Assembly: GCF_001436225.1 (NCBI RefSeq)
Contig: NZ_AYYO01000022.1
Span: forward strand, 1 to 64,000
Direction of reading: 5' to 3'
DNA: 64,000 bases
Origin: Lacticaseibacillus sharpeae JCM 1186 = DSM 20505
GTDB lineage: Bacteria; Bacillota; Bacilli; Lactobacillales; Lactobacillaceae
Shown: positions 34,524 to 42,970 of the stretch, piece after piece
How positions within the stretch are numbered: position 1 is the stretch's first letter
Layout: every line of letters starts with the position of its first letter
Position numbers and translations under genes: made by a program
Notes under the pieces: model-generated
Database searches by the model: none
Told to the model about the DNA's origin: nothing
Seen by the model: the letters and a program-made list of their open reading frames with translations, nothing else

Positions 34524-36284
34524 ATGGCGTCAAATACACCAATCTTGGACCGCGTGAACGGCCCCGCAGATTTGAATCAATTCAGTGCTGAAGAATTAAC
34601 CGAATTGGCGAACGAAATTCGGCCGCTGCTGATTAACAAACTCAGCATTACCGGTGGTCACGTGGGCCCGAACCTCGGGGTGGTCGAACTGACCATCGCG
34701 CTGCACACGGTGTTCAACTCACCGGTGGACCACATCGTGTGGGACGTTTCGCACCAGGCTTACACGCATAAAATTTTGACGGGCCGGAAGGAAGCCTGGC
34801 TTTCGCCTGAGCACTTCCACGACGTCGGGCCGTACACTGATCCAACTGAAAGCAAGCACGATTACTTCAACATCGGCCATACCTCCACGTCCATCGGTCT
34901 GGCTGACGGGATGGCGGCAGCACGCGATTTGCGCGGGGGTAGTGAGAACGTCATCGCCGTCATTGGTGATGGCGCCTTGAGCGGGGGCTTAGCATACGAG
35001 GCGCTGAGTAACGCCGCGATGCTGAATTCCAATCTGATTATCGTGGTGAACGATAACGAGATGAGCATTGCTGAAGACCATGGGGGCTTATACAAGGGCC
35101 TTGCGCAGCTGCGGGCAACGAACGGCAAGTCGCCAAACAACCTGTTCAAGGCGCTGGGTCTAGATTATATGTACGTCGAGGGCGGTAACGACATTCCAAC
35201 GCTGCTCGCGGCCTTCACCCAGGTGCACGACATTGACCACCCAATCGTGGTGCACGTGCACACGATTAAGGGCCTGGGCTATGCACCGGCGCTTGCGAAT
35301 GAAGAGGCGTTCCACTGGCACGCTGCCTTTGATATCGAGACTGGGGCAGCGCGGCACCCGAACACCGCGAAGACCTACAGCGATGTGGTGCTCGACGAAT
35401 TGGATGCTGAAATCGCGGCGGGCGCACCGGTTGTGGCTATTAACGCGGCCATTCCGGGCGGTTTCCACCTGAAGAAGTTCGCGGCCAAGCACCCGGACCG
35501 CTACCATGACGTGGGTATCGCCGAGCAGCAGTCCATTACCTTCGCGGCGGGGCTCGCCCAACAAGGTGCACGTCCGGTGGCGTTTGAAAATACGACGTTC
35601 CTGCAGCGGGCGTACGACCAGTTGTCCCATGACCTGGGCGTAAACAAGTTGCCAGCAGTCATCGTCTACAGCGGTGGGCACGTTACGGGCGGCGACCCGA
35701 CGCACCAGAGTACCTTTGATTTGGCTATGCTCACGAACATTCCGGGCATGACTGTGCTCGTGCCGGCCGATGCGGGTGAACTGACGGCCGCGGTTCGCTG
35801 GGCGCTGCACCAAAATGATGGCCCCGTGGCAATTCGCTTGCCGGGTGGCCCCGCGGACAAGTCCGTTGCGCCGACTGACTTTGATCCCGACCGCATGCGT
35901 GAACTGCAGCCGGGCCATGACGTCGCACTGCTGGCAATTGGCTCGATGTTGCCGCTGGCCAAGCAGGTCGCGGCTAAGCTCCAGGCCGACCGTAACATTA
36001 CGGCGACCATCGTGGATCCACGCCGAGTTGACGCGCTGGTTGACCAGGATGAACTCGCACACTTACTGGCGAACCACGAGCTGGTGGTGACCTTCGAAGA
36101 GGACAGCGTAGTTGGGGGCTTCGGTGAGAAAGTCAGCCGTTTCTTTGGCCCCACGAATGTGCGCACCCTGAATCTTGGTGCCAAGCGGCGGTTTGACCAC
36201 AAGCAGACCCGCGCGGAACTGATGGACGAGTACAAGTTGACACCAGAGACGGCGACGGTCGCGATTGAGGACGTGCTGGATTAA
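34524..36284 (+). CDS. dxs: 1-Deoxy-D-xylulose-5-phosphate synthase-like TPP enzyme
   Basis: Protein of 586 residues with the Dxs domain order: TPP-binding N-terminal domain with GDGALSGGLAYEALSNAA and VVNDNEMSIA, pyrimidine domain with the catalytic Glu in DVGIAEQQSITFAAG, and the C-terminal transketolase domain. ATG 34524 follows GGAGG; the upstream frame to 34485 is less likely. It is somewhat shorter than typical Dxs (about 620). Lactobacilli generally make isoprenoids by the mevalonate route, and no other MEP pathway gene is near, so it may supply DXP for thiamine/pyridoxal or act on another substrate. Single-gene unit. Confidence 0.85.
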   Translation: MASNTPILDRVNGPADLNQFSAEELTELANEIRPLLINKLSITGGHVGPNLGVVELTIALHTVFNSPVDHIVWDVSHQAYTHKILTGRKEAWLSPEHFHDVGPYTDPTESKHDYFNIGHTSTSIGLADGMAAARDLRGGSENVIAVIGDGALSGGLAYEALSNAAMLNSNLIIVVNDNEMSIAEDHGGLYKGLAQLRATNGKSPNNLFKALGLDYMYVEGGNDIPTLLAAFTQVHDIDHPIVVHVHTIKGLGYAPALANEEAFHWHAAFDIETGAARHPNTAKTYSDVVLDELDAEIAAGAPVVAINAAIPGGFHLKKFAAKHPDRYHDVGIAEQQSITFAAGLAQQGARPVAFENTTFLQRAYDQLSHDLGVNKLPAVIVYSGGHVTGGDPTHQSTFDLAMLTNIPGMTVLVPADAGELTAAVRWALHQNDGPVAIRLPGGPADKSVAPTDFDPDRMRELQPGHDVALLAIGSMLPLAKQVAAKLQADRNITATIVDPRRVDALVDQDELAHLLANHELVVTFEEDSVVGGFGEKVSRFFGPTNVRTLNLGAKRRFDHKQTRAELMDEYKLTPETATVAIEDVLD

Positions 36285-36293
36285 ATTATGGAT

Positions 36294-36334
36294 AAACGGG
36301 TAACGATGTGTTGATTTCGTTGCCCGTTTTCTTT
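36294..36334 (+). terminator. Terminator after the dxs-like gene
   Basis: Stem AAACGGGTAACGA / TCGTTGCCCGTTT followed by TCTTTTG. Confidence 0.85.
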
Positions 36335-36380
36335 TGCCGTCGTATAGTTGGACTAAACCGGTTTACCAAGTGAGGACAAT

Positions 36381-38042
36381 ATGCGCGCAAAGTTGCGAGA
36401 TCTAGCCAAGCACAAATATTTCTACCCCGTGCTCCTGATTCTGCTCGGGCTCGTGGTTAGTGCGCCCTTTATTTGGCAACAGCAAATCTATAACCAGGAT
36501 GACTTCCTGTTCCACAAAGCGCGACTGCTCGCGTACTACACGGCGGTGGTGCACGAGCATACCTTAGTGCCCCGCGTGTTGGCAACGATGGCCGGGGGCT
36601 TCGGGTACGCGGCGGATATGTTCTATAACTCGCTGGCGCTGCTGCCGTTTGTGGTCCTTAAGGCACTGCTCGGCGGCTTTGTCGTGCCATACAATCTGTA
36701 TCTGGCGGGCATCAGTGTGCTGACGGCGCTGACGGCTTACTGGTGCGGCCGGCGCGTCTTTGCGCCACGTCAATCCTTCGTGTTTGCGGCGCTGTATGTG
36801 ACCAACACGTACCGCCTAATTGACATGTACGTGCGCGGGGCGCTGGGGGAAACCATCGCCTTCATCTTCCTGCCGCTCATCGCCTTGGGTGTGTACGAAA
36901 CGGTGGCGCAAAAGAAGTGGCGCGTGCTGGGCATCGGCATGGCGCTCACGTTCATCGTGCACCCGCTGTCCGCATTCTTGGCGGTTATCATCTTAATTTG
37001 TCTCGATGTGTGGCTGCTACTGCGGCGCAAATTAACGCGCGCGGCGTTTGGGCGCCAGGTCAAATCGGCGGTGCTCGCGATTCTGCTGTCGCTATTTGTC
37101 GCGCTACCGATGCTGGAACAGGCGGCCAGTCAGCGCTTCTACTTCATGCAGCCCAGTTCGCTGTGGAGTAACGGACTGGATTACTCGTTCGGTCAGCTGC
37201 TCATGAACAGCTTGAGTAACGCCAGCGGCGTGTGGGGCAACCTCGGGCCGAACGCGGGGCCGATTGCCGTCATCGCCCTTGGCATCGCGTTCTTTACGTA
37301 CAAGCACCAGAGTGGGGCGGTGCGCACGACGGCGATTATCACGGGCACGTTATTCGTCTTGTCGAGTAACTTGCTGCTGTGGTCGGTAGTGAAAAATTCG
37401 CCGCTGGCAACCATCCAGTTCGAGTGGCGCCTGCTTGCGTTCGTTGCCCTGGGCGTTGCGCTGTTGGTCGCTCTCGTGGCGCCGAAACACGGCCGCCTGG
37501 TGGCAGTCGTGGCGACGCTGCTGGCCGTAACCTTTAACTACTCCGTTCAGTACGCCTTTAGCAGTCAGAGTAACCCGCTGATTGTCACCGACAAGAACGT
37601 GGCCAAGCTCGCGCCGAACGCCGTGGGTGGCGGCAGCGAATTCTTGCCCGCCAGCATTCATGACTACAGCGATGCCAGTGATGCTGTGTCCCTGACCGAA
37701 TCGGCGCTAAAGAGTAAGCGGGTAATCGGCCGTGGCGTGGCGGTCAAAACAAAGCACGGTACAGTGACCTATACCCTAGAGCGCACTCGCAGCGGGGCAG
37801 GCCTCGTGGTGCTGCCGAAGTTCTATTACAAAGGCTACGTGGCGCGCAGTGCGGGCACTAACGTTAAGGTACAGAATGACCACGGATTGGTGGCAGTTAA
37901 GGTAACCGCCAAGCAGCACCACACCGTGACGTTGCGATACGCCGGTACGTTCCTGCAGCATGCCAGCGAGCTGATTTCCGGACTCACAGTCCTGGTATTA
38001 GTCGCCGGTAGAATTTGGTTCAGGAGGCAAAGACATGCTTGA
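36381..38042 (+). CDS. Large polytopic membrane protein (PTPS-related/GT-C-like)
   Basis: Membrane protein of 553 residues with about 11-13 hydrophobic segments and a C-terminal extracytoplasmic beta-rich part (about 400-530) before a last membrane helix. The first loop has YNQDDFLFHKARL, an acidic motif like that of GT-C type glycosyltransferases and of the 6-pyruvoyl-tetrahydropterin-synthase-related membrane family; it also resembles YfhO. A role in transferring sugars to cell-wall polymers is possible, not shown. It overlaps the alkD-like gene by 8 bases. Confidence 0.7.
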   Translation: MRAKLRDLAKHKYFYPVLLILLGLVVSAPFIWQQQIYNQDDFLFHKARLLAYYTAVVHEHTLVPRVLATMAGGFGYAADMFYNSLALLPFVVLKALLGGFVVPYNLYLAGISVLTALTAYWCGRRVFAPRQSFVFAALYVTNTYRLIDMYVRGALGETIAFIFLPLIALGVYETVAQKKWRVLGIGMALTFIVHPLSAFLAVIILICLDVWLLLRRKLTRAAFGRQVKSAVLAILLSLFVALPMLEQAASQRFYFMQPSSLWSNGLDYSFGQLLMNSLSNASGVWGNLGPNAGPIAVIALGIAFFTYKHQSGAVRTTAIITGTLFVLSSNLLLWSVVKNSPLATIQFEWRLLAFVALGVALLVALVAPKHGRLVAVVATLLAVTFNYSVQYAFSSQSNPLIVTDKNVAKLAPNAVGGGSEFLPASIHDYSDASDAVSLTESALKSKRVIGRGVAVKTKHGTVTYTLERTRSGAGLVVLPKFYYKGYVARSAGTNVKVQNDHGLVAVKVTAKQHHTVTLRYAGTFLQHASELISGLTVLVLVAGRIWFRRQRHA

Positions 38043-38682
38043 TTTTCAATTGCCAGCTAACCCCGCCAATCAGGCGCCGATGGCCAAGTACATGTTGAAT
38101 CAGTTCCCGTTCCTGGGCCTGAAAACGCCGGTGCGGCGGGCGAAGACCAAGCCGCTGCTGGCAGTCAGCAAGAACTGGGCGAACTCGCACGTCATGGCAG
38201 CCGTGGCGGAGTTGTACGGCCGGCCGCAGCGTGAATATCAGTACGCCGCAATTGAACTGGCCCGCGCGCACGTGCACAGTTACGGGCAACGTGAACTTGC
38301 GACGTTGAGCCAGTACGTGATGCAAAAAAGCTGGTGGGACACAGTTGACGCCCTGCGCCCGATTTTTGGCGACTACGTGAACTTGCACCCGGCGAGTTTG
38401 CCGGACGTGTACGCCATGTTTGCCGAGCACGAAAATTTCTGGATGCGGCGGGTCGCCATCACGCTGCAACTGGCCAGCAAAGGTGCGACGAACACGGAGT
38501 TGCTCACCCGGGCCATTGATTATGACCTGCACACCGATGAATTTTTCATCCAAAAGGCCATTGGTTGGGCGCTGCGGCAGTACAGTAAGACTGACGCGGC
38601 GTGGGTGGCGGCATTCATCGCATCGCGCCCGGATTTAAGCAAACTGGCCGTGCGTGAGGGCAGCAAGTATTTGGTCAAATGA
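38035..38682 (+). CDS. DNA alkylation repair protein, AlkD-like
   Basis: Helical HEAT-like repeat protein of 215 residues. The segments MLNQFPFLGLKTPVRR, REYQYAAIELA, SWWDTVDALRP and KAIGWALRQYSK are typical of AlkD-type glycosylases, which remove 3- and 7-alkylated purines. The Trp-Asp pair in WWDTVD includes the likely catalytic Asp. ATG 38035 has GGAGG in front and overlaps the membrane protein gene, so the two are cotranscribed without obvious functional link. Confidence 0.88.
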   Translation: MLDFQLPANPANQAPMAKYMLNQFPFLGLKTPVRRAKTKPLLAVSKNWANSHVMAAVAELYGRPQREYQYAAIELARAHVHSYGQRELATLSQYVMQKSWWDTVDALRPIFGDYVNLHPASLPDVYAMFAEHENFWMRRVAITLQLASKGATNTELLTRAIDYDLHTDEFFIQKAIGWALRQYSKTDAAWVAAFIASRPDLSKLAVREGSKYLVK

Positions 38683-38695
38683 AAGGAAGACGAAC

Positions 38696-39106
38696 ATGCA
38701 ACGTGCAATTAACCGTAACCCGTTATTACTGAGCCAGGTCGCAGATAAAGCGACGGCTGCCGACAAGCAGGTCATGGTCGACTTGCAGGACACCTTGCGT
38801 GCCAATGCAGACCGGTGCGTGGGGATGGCAGCCAATATGATTGGCGTGAATAAGAGTATCATCGTGGTGCAAATCGGCCCCATCCCGTACATCATGGTTA
38901 ACCCGGAGTTGATCAGCAAGGCGCACCCCTACCGCACGCAGGAAGGGTGCCTGTCCCTAGACGGTGAGCGCAGCACTAAACGCTTCAAGCAGATTAAGGT
39001 CCGATTTTTGGACCAGAATCTGGTGGCACATGAGCAGGTATTTAGCGACTTCACCGCCCAGATTGTGCAGCACGAGATGGATCACTGTGCGGGGATTATG
39101 ATTTAA
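38696..39106 (+). CDS. Peptide deformylase-like protein (divergent motif 1)
   Basis: Protein of 136 residues. Metal ligands are present: Cys85 in EGCLS and His126/His130 with Glu127 in QHEMDH. Motif 1, normally GxGxAAxQ, reads CVGMAANM (41-48) here, so the conserved Gln that stabilises the reaction intermediate is replaced by Met. The protein is shorter than housekeeping deformylases (about 185). It may have weak or changed activity. The frame extends to 38654 inside alkD; ATG 38696 after AAAGGAAG is preferred. A normal deformylase gene is expected elsewhere in the genome. Confidence 0.85.
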   Translation: MQRAINRNPLLLSQVADKATAADKQVMVDLQDTLRANADRCVGMAANMIGVNKSIIVVQIGPIPYIMVNPELISKAHPYRTQEGCLSLDGERSTKRFKQIKVRFLDQNLVAHEQVFSDFTAQIVQHEMDHCAGIMI

Positions 39107-39221
39107 GACATGTGGGCGATTGGTTTGCTTGTGTTATTAAATAATTAATTAACGAAGTCGGCATATTGGACATGATGTGTGCAGCGTGAGTTGCAACTAT
39201 TGTAAAATGTGTTAGACTGTA

Positions 39222-39290
39222 GTCAATCAAAGGATTCAAAGAGATTGCTGATTAACCGCCCGAGCCTGCCAGCTTTTGGGGCGGTTTTTT
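39222..39290 (+). ncRNA. Antitoxin RNA of an Fst/par-like type I system
   Basis: Predicted RNA of about 66-70 bases on the plus strand, opposite in direction to the toxin gene. A possible promoter has TTGCAA (39191-39196) and TAGACT (39213-39218). Near its 5' end it carries TTCAAAGAGAT (39235-39245), an exact copy of plus-strand 39447-39457, so it is antisense to the toxin start region. It ends in terminator AACCGCCC / GGGCGGTT (39254-39290), whose loop holds GCCTGCC (39264-39270), complementary to GGCAGGC in the loop of the toxin mRNA terminator. Ends are inferred. Confidence 0.75.
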
Positions 39291-39293
39291 CAT

Positions 39294-39331
39294 AAAAAAG
39301 AGTCCCCGCTGCCTGCCGGAACGAGGACTCG
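39294..39331 (-). terminator. Terminator of the type I toxin mRNA
   Basis: On the minus strand, GAGTCCTCG... pairs with ...GGGGACTC (about 10 pairs with G-U pairs) around a loop containing GGCAGGC, followed by TTTTTT (39299-39294). Confidence 0.8.
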
Positions 39332-39352
39332 TTGTGCCTTTGACGATAATCA

Positions 39353-39451
39353 CTACTTACGCTTGTGCAGGTCGTCGAGTACGTATGCTAGCAATGCTAG
39401 AAATACGCCAACCACAAGCGGGGCAACAACATCCGAATCAAAAGAGTTCAA
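39353..39451 (-). CDS. Fst-family type I toxin (32 aa)
   Basis: Very small membrane toxin. From TTG 39451 it has 32 residues: NSFDSD start, hydrophobic segment VVAPLVVGVFLALLAYVL, then the charged tail DDLHKRK. This matches the Fst/Ldr pattern (AP-hVG core, then LD and a basic end). AAGGGAAG lies 8 bases before TTG 39451; GTG 39460 is the longer alternative. The mRNA would begin near 39495 and end at 39294, about 200 bases, like par RNAI. Excess toxin inserts into the membrane; the antisense RNA at 39222-39290 should block its translation. Confidence 0.85.
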   Translation of the reverse strand: MNSFDSDVVAPLVVGVFLALLAYVLDDLHKRK

Positions 39452-39501
39452 AGAGATCACTTCCCTTCGTTGGTAACCCAAGGGGACGTAGTGACGGAAT
39501 T

Positions 39502-39510
39502 ATTATAACA
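39502..39510 (-). promoter_or_regulatory. Extended -10 promoter of the type I toxin
   Basis: Minus-strand TGTTATAAT is a TGnTATAAT extended -10 element. The -35 region is weak, as allowed for this promoter class. Confidence 0.65.
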
Positions 39511-39629
39511 AGACACCAAGGCCTGATGTTATTAAAAGCTTGTATCATTTTTAAAGTTCTCGGTCTTGGCTGAACGTATCATTTACGCCAAGTTGTCTGG
39601 CCGCAAAAATTGCTGAACCCAACTTGCAT

Positions 39630-39778
39630 TTTAACCGTTAATTAAGTACCCTATAACTATAGAAATAGCCGTACGGGCGCGCATCGTCGGGTGCACGCAA
39701 ATAGGCAATCACACATGTTATCGTAGGCATGGCGGAGTTTTCCGTCAGAAGATGACATGCGTGGTTGCCTGTTTTTTT
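39630..39778 (+). promoter_or_regulatory. Promoter and structured leader with terminator before the LysE-type gene
   Basis: TTTAAC (39630-39635) and TATAAC (39652-39657) with a 16-base spacer could be the promoter. The RNA would then hold a long stem 39703-39718 / 39755-39770 (AGGCAATCACACATGT with ACATGCGTGGTTGCCT), a nested hairpin 39731-39746, and seven T (39772-39778): a full terminator ending 45 bases before the gene. CACGCA (39694-39699) can pair with TGCGTG (39758-39763) and would break the terminator, so attenuation or a riboswitch is possible. No known riboswitch class was recognised. Confidence 0.55.
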
Positions 39779-39823
39779 GTTTATGATGCAATACATATCT
39801 CCGTGCGGCGATAGGGGGAAAAC

Positions 39824-40441
39824 ATGTTAGCAGTATATCTTCGGGGCATGCTTATCAGTATTGCTCTAGTTACGTCAATTGGGATGCAGAACCTATTTGT
39901 CTTCAACAACGCGCTAGGTAATAAGCTGCGGCATTCACTCGTCTACGCCCTGTTTGTGTGGATTGCCGACACGACCCTGACCGTCATCGCGTTCCTCGGC
40001 ATGGGCGCACTGATTGCGGCCAACGACACCGCGCGCCTGATTATCATGGCTATCGGCGGCGCAATCGTTGTGTGGATTGGGGTCAATATCATTCGGGGCG
40101 CGAAGGCAGCGGTGATTGGCAGTGAGCACGACGAAACGACGATGAAAGCCGCATTCGTTGGTGCCTGGGTCGTCGCCTTTGCCAACCCGCAAGCCATCAT
40201 CGACACCAGCCTGATGCTTGGCGCCCTGCGTGGGACGCTGGCGAACTGGCAGGTGGCGCCGTTCTTACTGGGGGTCATCACTTCGACGGCACTGTGGTTC
40301 TTCGGGATCACCATCGTGCTCGGTCTGCTTAAGGACCGGCTGCCGAAGAAGCTACTGATGTGGGTCAACATCGTGTCCGGGGCCATCGTCACCGGCTACG
40401 GCTGCGTGCTCATCTTCCAAGTGCTTCAGGCAATTATTTAG
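39824..40441 (+). CDS. LysE/ArgO family amino acid exporter
   Basis: Membrane protein of 205 residues with about six hydrophobic segments. It starts with the LysE-type segment SIGMQNLFVFNNAL and has FANPQAIIDT in the fourth helix region, both typical of the family that exports lysine, arginine or other basic amino acids. ATG 39824 follows AGGGGGAAAA. It lies behind the terminator-like leader, so its expression may depend on read-through. Confidence 0.88.
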   Translation: MLAVYLRGMLISIALVTSIGMQNLFVFNNALGNKLRHSLVYALFVWIADTTLTVIAFLGMGALIAANDTARLIIMAIGGAIVVWIGVNIIRGAKAAVIGSEHDETTMKAAFVGAWVVAFANPQAIIDTSLMLGALRGTLANWQVAPFLLGVITSTALWFFGITIVLGLLKDRLPKKLLMWVNIVSGAIVTGYGCVLIFQVLQAII

Positions 40442-40444
40442 CCT

Positions 40445-41302
40445 TTATCCAGCTTGGGCGTAATCAGTCGTATTGATGGTGACGGCACTCGTGTCGATTG
40501 CCGGGTCATCCTGGATCACCTGGCCAATTGATGGGGCGGTAATTGTCCCAGAAATGGGGTTCTTGACGCTGTCGATGTGCGTGCTGATGGTCGCATTAAT
40601 GTTCTGGCAGTACTCGAAGGCCAGGTCGGTATTCAGTAGCTGGCAGTTCTCCATCGTGAGTCCGTCGATGTAGCACAGGCCCTGGTCACTTTCGATGGTG
40701 CAGTTCACGAGGCGCAGGTTCTTCGTGTTCCACGCCAGGTACTCACCACTGATGGTAGAGTCGTAAATCGTGACGTTCTCGCAGTTCCAGAAGGCGTCCT
40801 TGGTCACGATGCGGGAGTTGTGCACCTCGATGTTGCGGCCACCATCGAAGGCGTAGTTGCCGACTAAATCGAGGTGGTCGATTTTGATGTCGTGGCTATT
40901 CATGCCGAAGTAATCGCCGGTTGCCTGCACGTGATCCAAGGTGATGTCACCGCAGTTCCACAGGGTCTCCTCGGCGTCGGCGAAGTGTACGTTGGTCAGG
41001 ACGATGTGGTTGCTGCGGCGGAACTGCTTGGGTGCCTGAATGGTGCTGTCTTTGATGGTGATGTCGCTCGTGTACCAGATGCCAGAACGCGACATGGTTT
41101 CAAAAATGGAGTTCTTGACCTGCACGTGGTTGCTGTACCAGAGTGGGTACTTCCACTTGAAGATGCTCCGGTCGAGTTCGATGTTTTGGCTTTCCTTCAG
41201 CGGTGATTCACCCGCGTCGAAGGTGGAGTTAGTGATGTGGGCGTCGTGTTCCATGAAGAGGGCACGTTCGCCGGTGAATAGTTGCTCATTGTAGTTGGTC
41301 AA
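40445..41302 (-). CDS. DUF3737 protein, right-handed beta-helix
   Basis: Protein of 285 residues made of short repeats of about 20-22 residues with alternating hydrophobic residues and Asn ladders (SNHVQVKNSIFE, SDITIKDSTIQ, CGDITLDHVQAT, SHDIKIDHLDLV), giving a beta-solenoid. This is the DUF3737 family found in lactic acid bacteria, of unknown function. It begins with TTG 41302, 6 bases after AAAGGAG. No signal peptide. Converges closely on the LysE-type gene. Confidence 0.85.
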   Translation of the reverse strand: MTNYNEQLFTGERALFMEHDAHITNSTFDAGESPLKESQNIELDRSIFKWKYPLWYSNHVQVKNSIFETMSRSGIWYTSDITIKDSTIQAPKQFRRSNHIVLTNVHFADAEETLWNCGDITLDHVQATGDYFGMNSHDIKIDHLDLVGNYAFDGGRNIEVHNSRIVTKDAFWNCENVTIYDSTISGEYLAWNTKNLRLVNCTIESDQGLCYIDGLTMENCQLLNTDLAFEYCQNINATISTHIDSVKNPISGTITAPSIGQVIQDDPAIDTSAVTINTTDYAQAG

Positions 41303-41381
41303 GTTAAGCTCCTTTCAGAGTGTCAATAGTATTTTGGGGTACACAAATACACCAAGCATTTGTGTACTTTTTTGCGGTAAA

Positions 41382-42540
41382 TTATGCGGTTAGTGCGCGA
41401 GCCAAACGGTCCAGACCGTCACGCAACATGGCTTCGGGGCAGGCGATGTTCATGCGCAGGAAGTCGTTGCCGTTACCGCGGTAGACGTTGCCGGCGGATA
41501 GCTGAAGGCCGGTTTTAGCGTGAATCGCATCAGCAAGGGCACCAGAGTCGTGGCTGATATCGCCAGCATCGAGCCAGAGCAGGTAGGTCGCATCAGCGGG
41601 CACGAGGCGCAGTTTGATGTCCGGGCGCGCGCAGAAGTCCGCGACCAGCTGGTAGTTATGCTGCAGGTGGCTGCGCAGCTCGGCGAGCCACTGGTGGCCC
41701 TTAGTGTACGCCGCGATGGTGCCGGGGATGGCCAGTAAGTTGGGTTCAGCGACCTCGTCCGTGTTCACCCCGCGATTAACGATGGCCCGCAGGTGGGCGT
41801 TCGGCACGATGACCGTCGCCGCGTGCATGGCCGCCACGTTGAAGGTCTTGCTGGGGGAGACACAGACGATGAGGTTTTGAATCAGGTCAGCGGGCAGACT
41901 GAACATCGGCGTGTAGTCGGTATCGGTGAGACGTAAATCCCCGTGAATTTCGTCACTCAGCAAAGTGACCCCGTTGTCGCGGCACAACGTCGCAATCTTG
42001 ACGAGCTCGGCGCGGGTCCAAATCCGGCCGATGGGGTTGTGCGGGTTGCACAGAATCATCATCGTGGCCAGCGGGTTCGCGAGCTTCTTTTCCAGGTCGG
42101 TGAAATCAATCTGGTAGTGACCTGTTTCCCGATCGTACAGGAGGTCGGAACTAAGCGTGTGCCGGCCGCTGTTTTCGATTGAGTTGTAGAACATGTTGTA
42201 GACGGGGGGCGGTCACCACCACGTTGTCGCCGACGTTGCTGACGCGGCGGACGGTTGCGGAGATGGCGGGGATGACACCGGTGGTGAAGATCATCCAGTC
42301 GGTGTCGGGGCGGGCGTTGTGTTCAGTGGCGTACCAGTCGGCAACGGCGTTGAAGTAATCGGCGTGGGGTTCTTCATAGCCAAAGATGCCCTGGTCAATT
42401 TTAGCCCGCATTGCCTGTTGAATCTCGGGGGCCGTCTTGAAGTCCATGTCGGCAATCCACATGGGTAAGTCGGTCGCGGCGCCGGACCACTTGATGGAAT
42501 CGGTATGGCGGCGGTCAATCGTGTTTTCAAAATCGTACAT
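41382..42540 (-). pseudogene. patB: MalY/PatB-type aminotransferase (cystathionine beta-lyase), frameshifted
   Basis: Two frames together make a full PLP enzyme of about 385 residues. The first (ATG 42540, after AAAGGAC) runs MYDFENTIDRR... to VVVTAP and then leaves the frame in a run of six C (42204-42209, plus-strand G). With five C the protein continues VYNMFYNSIENSG into the second frame, which has NPHNPIGR and the PLP lysine in SPSKTFN. A one-base insertion in a homopolymer has broken the gene. It could be a true pseudogene, a phase-variable switch, or a sequencing error. It is cotranscribed with the MerR regulator upstream. Confidence 0.85.
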
Positions 42541-42556
42541 TACGTTGTCCTTTCGT

Positions 42557-42937
42557 TTACTTAGCGGTGTGCTTGAACGGGTTGAGGTAATCGTGCTCGT
42601 CGTAGTGGTCAATCTTCACCTTGAGTCGGGCGTAAGTGTCCTGAATCTCGTTCATGCGCTGTTCAATCGTGGCGAGCTGATCGGTCAGCAGCGCTTTGCG
42701 GGCGCCGCTGGTCTGCGGCCCCTGCTGGTATAGCTCGATGTACTCGATGAGGCATTCGATGCTGACGCCAGCGTTGCGCATACACTGGGCGAAGCTGCAC
42801 CAGTCGATGTCGCTGTCGGTGAAGTCCCGGTAGCCGGAAGCGTTGCGGTGGATGTGCGGCACGACCCCGACGCGTTCCCAGTAACGGATGGTGTCGGTTG
42901 AGATGTGTAGTTGCTCAGAAACTTCCTTGATGTTCAT
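42557..42937 (-). CDS. MerR family transcriptional regulator
   Basis: Protein of 126 residues with the MerR HTH (MNIKEVSEQLHISTDTIRYWERVGVVP begins the protein; cited in part: EVSEQLHISTDTIRYWE) and a C-terminal coiled coil (about 85-118). It has no conserved cysteines for metal binding, so it fits the multidrug/stress group. ATG 42937 follows AAGGAGC; the frame upstream to 43144 lacks support. It ends 16 bases before the PatB-like gene, which it probably controls from the promoter at 42971-43001. Confidence 0.88.
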   Translation of the reverse strand: MNIKEVSEQLHISTDTIRYWERVGVVPHIHRNASGYRDFTDSDIDWCSFAQCMRNAGVSIECLIEYIELYQQGPQTSGARKALLTDQLATIEQRMNEIQDTYARLKVKIDHYDEHDYLNPFKHTAK

Positions 42938-42970
42938 GAACTCAGCTCCTTCGTATTGGTGGTTAAACTT

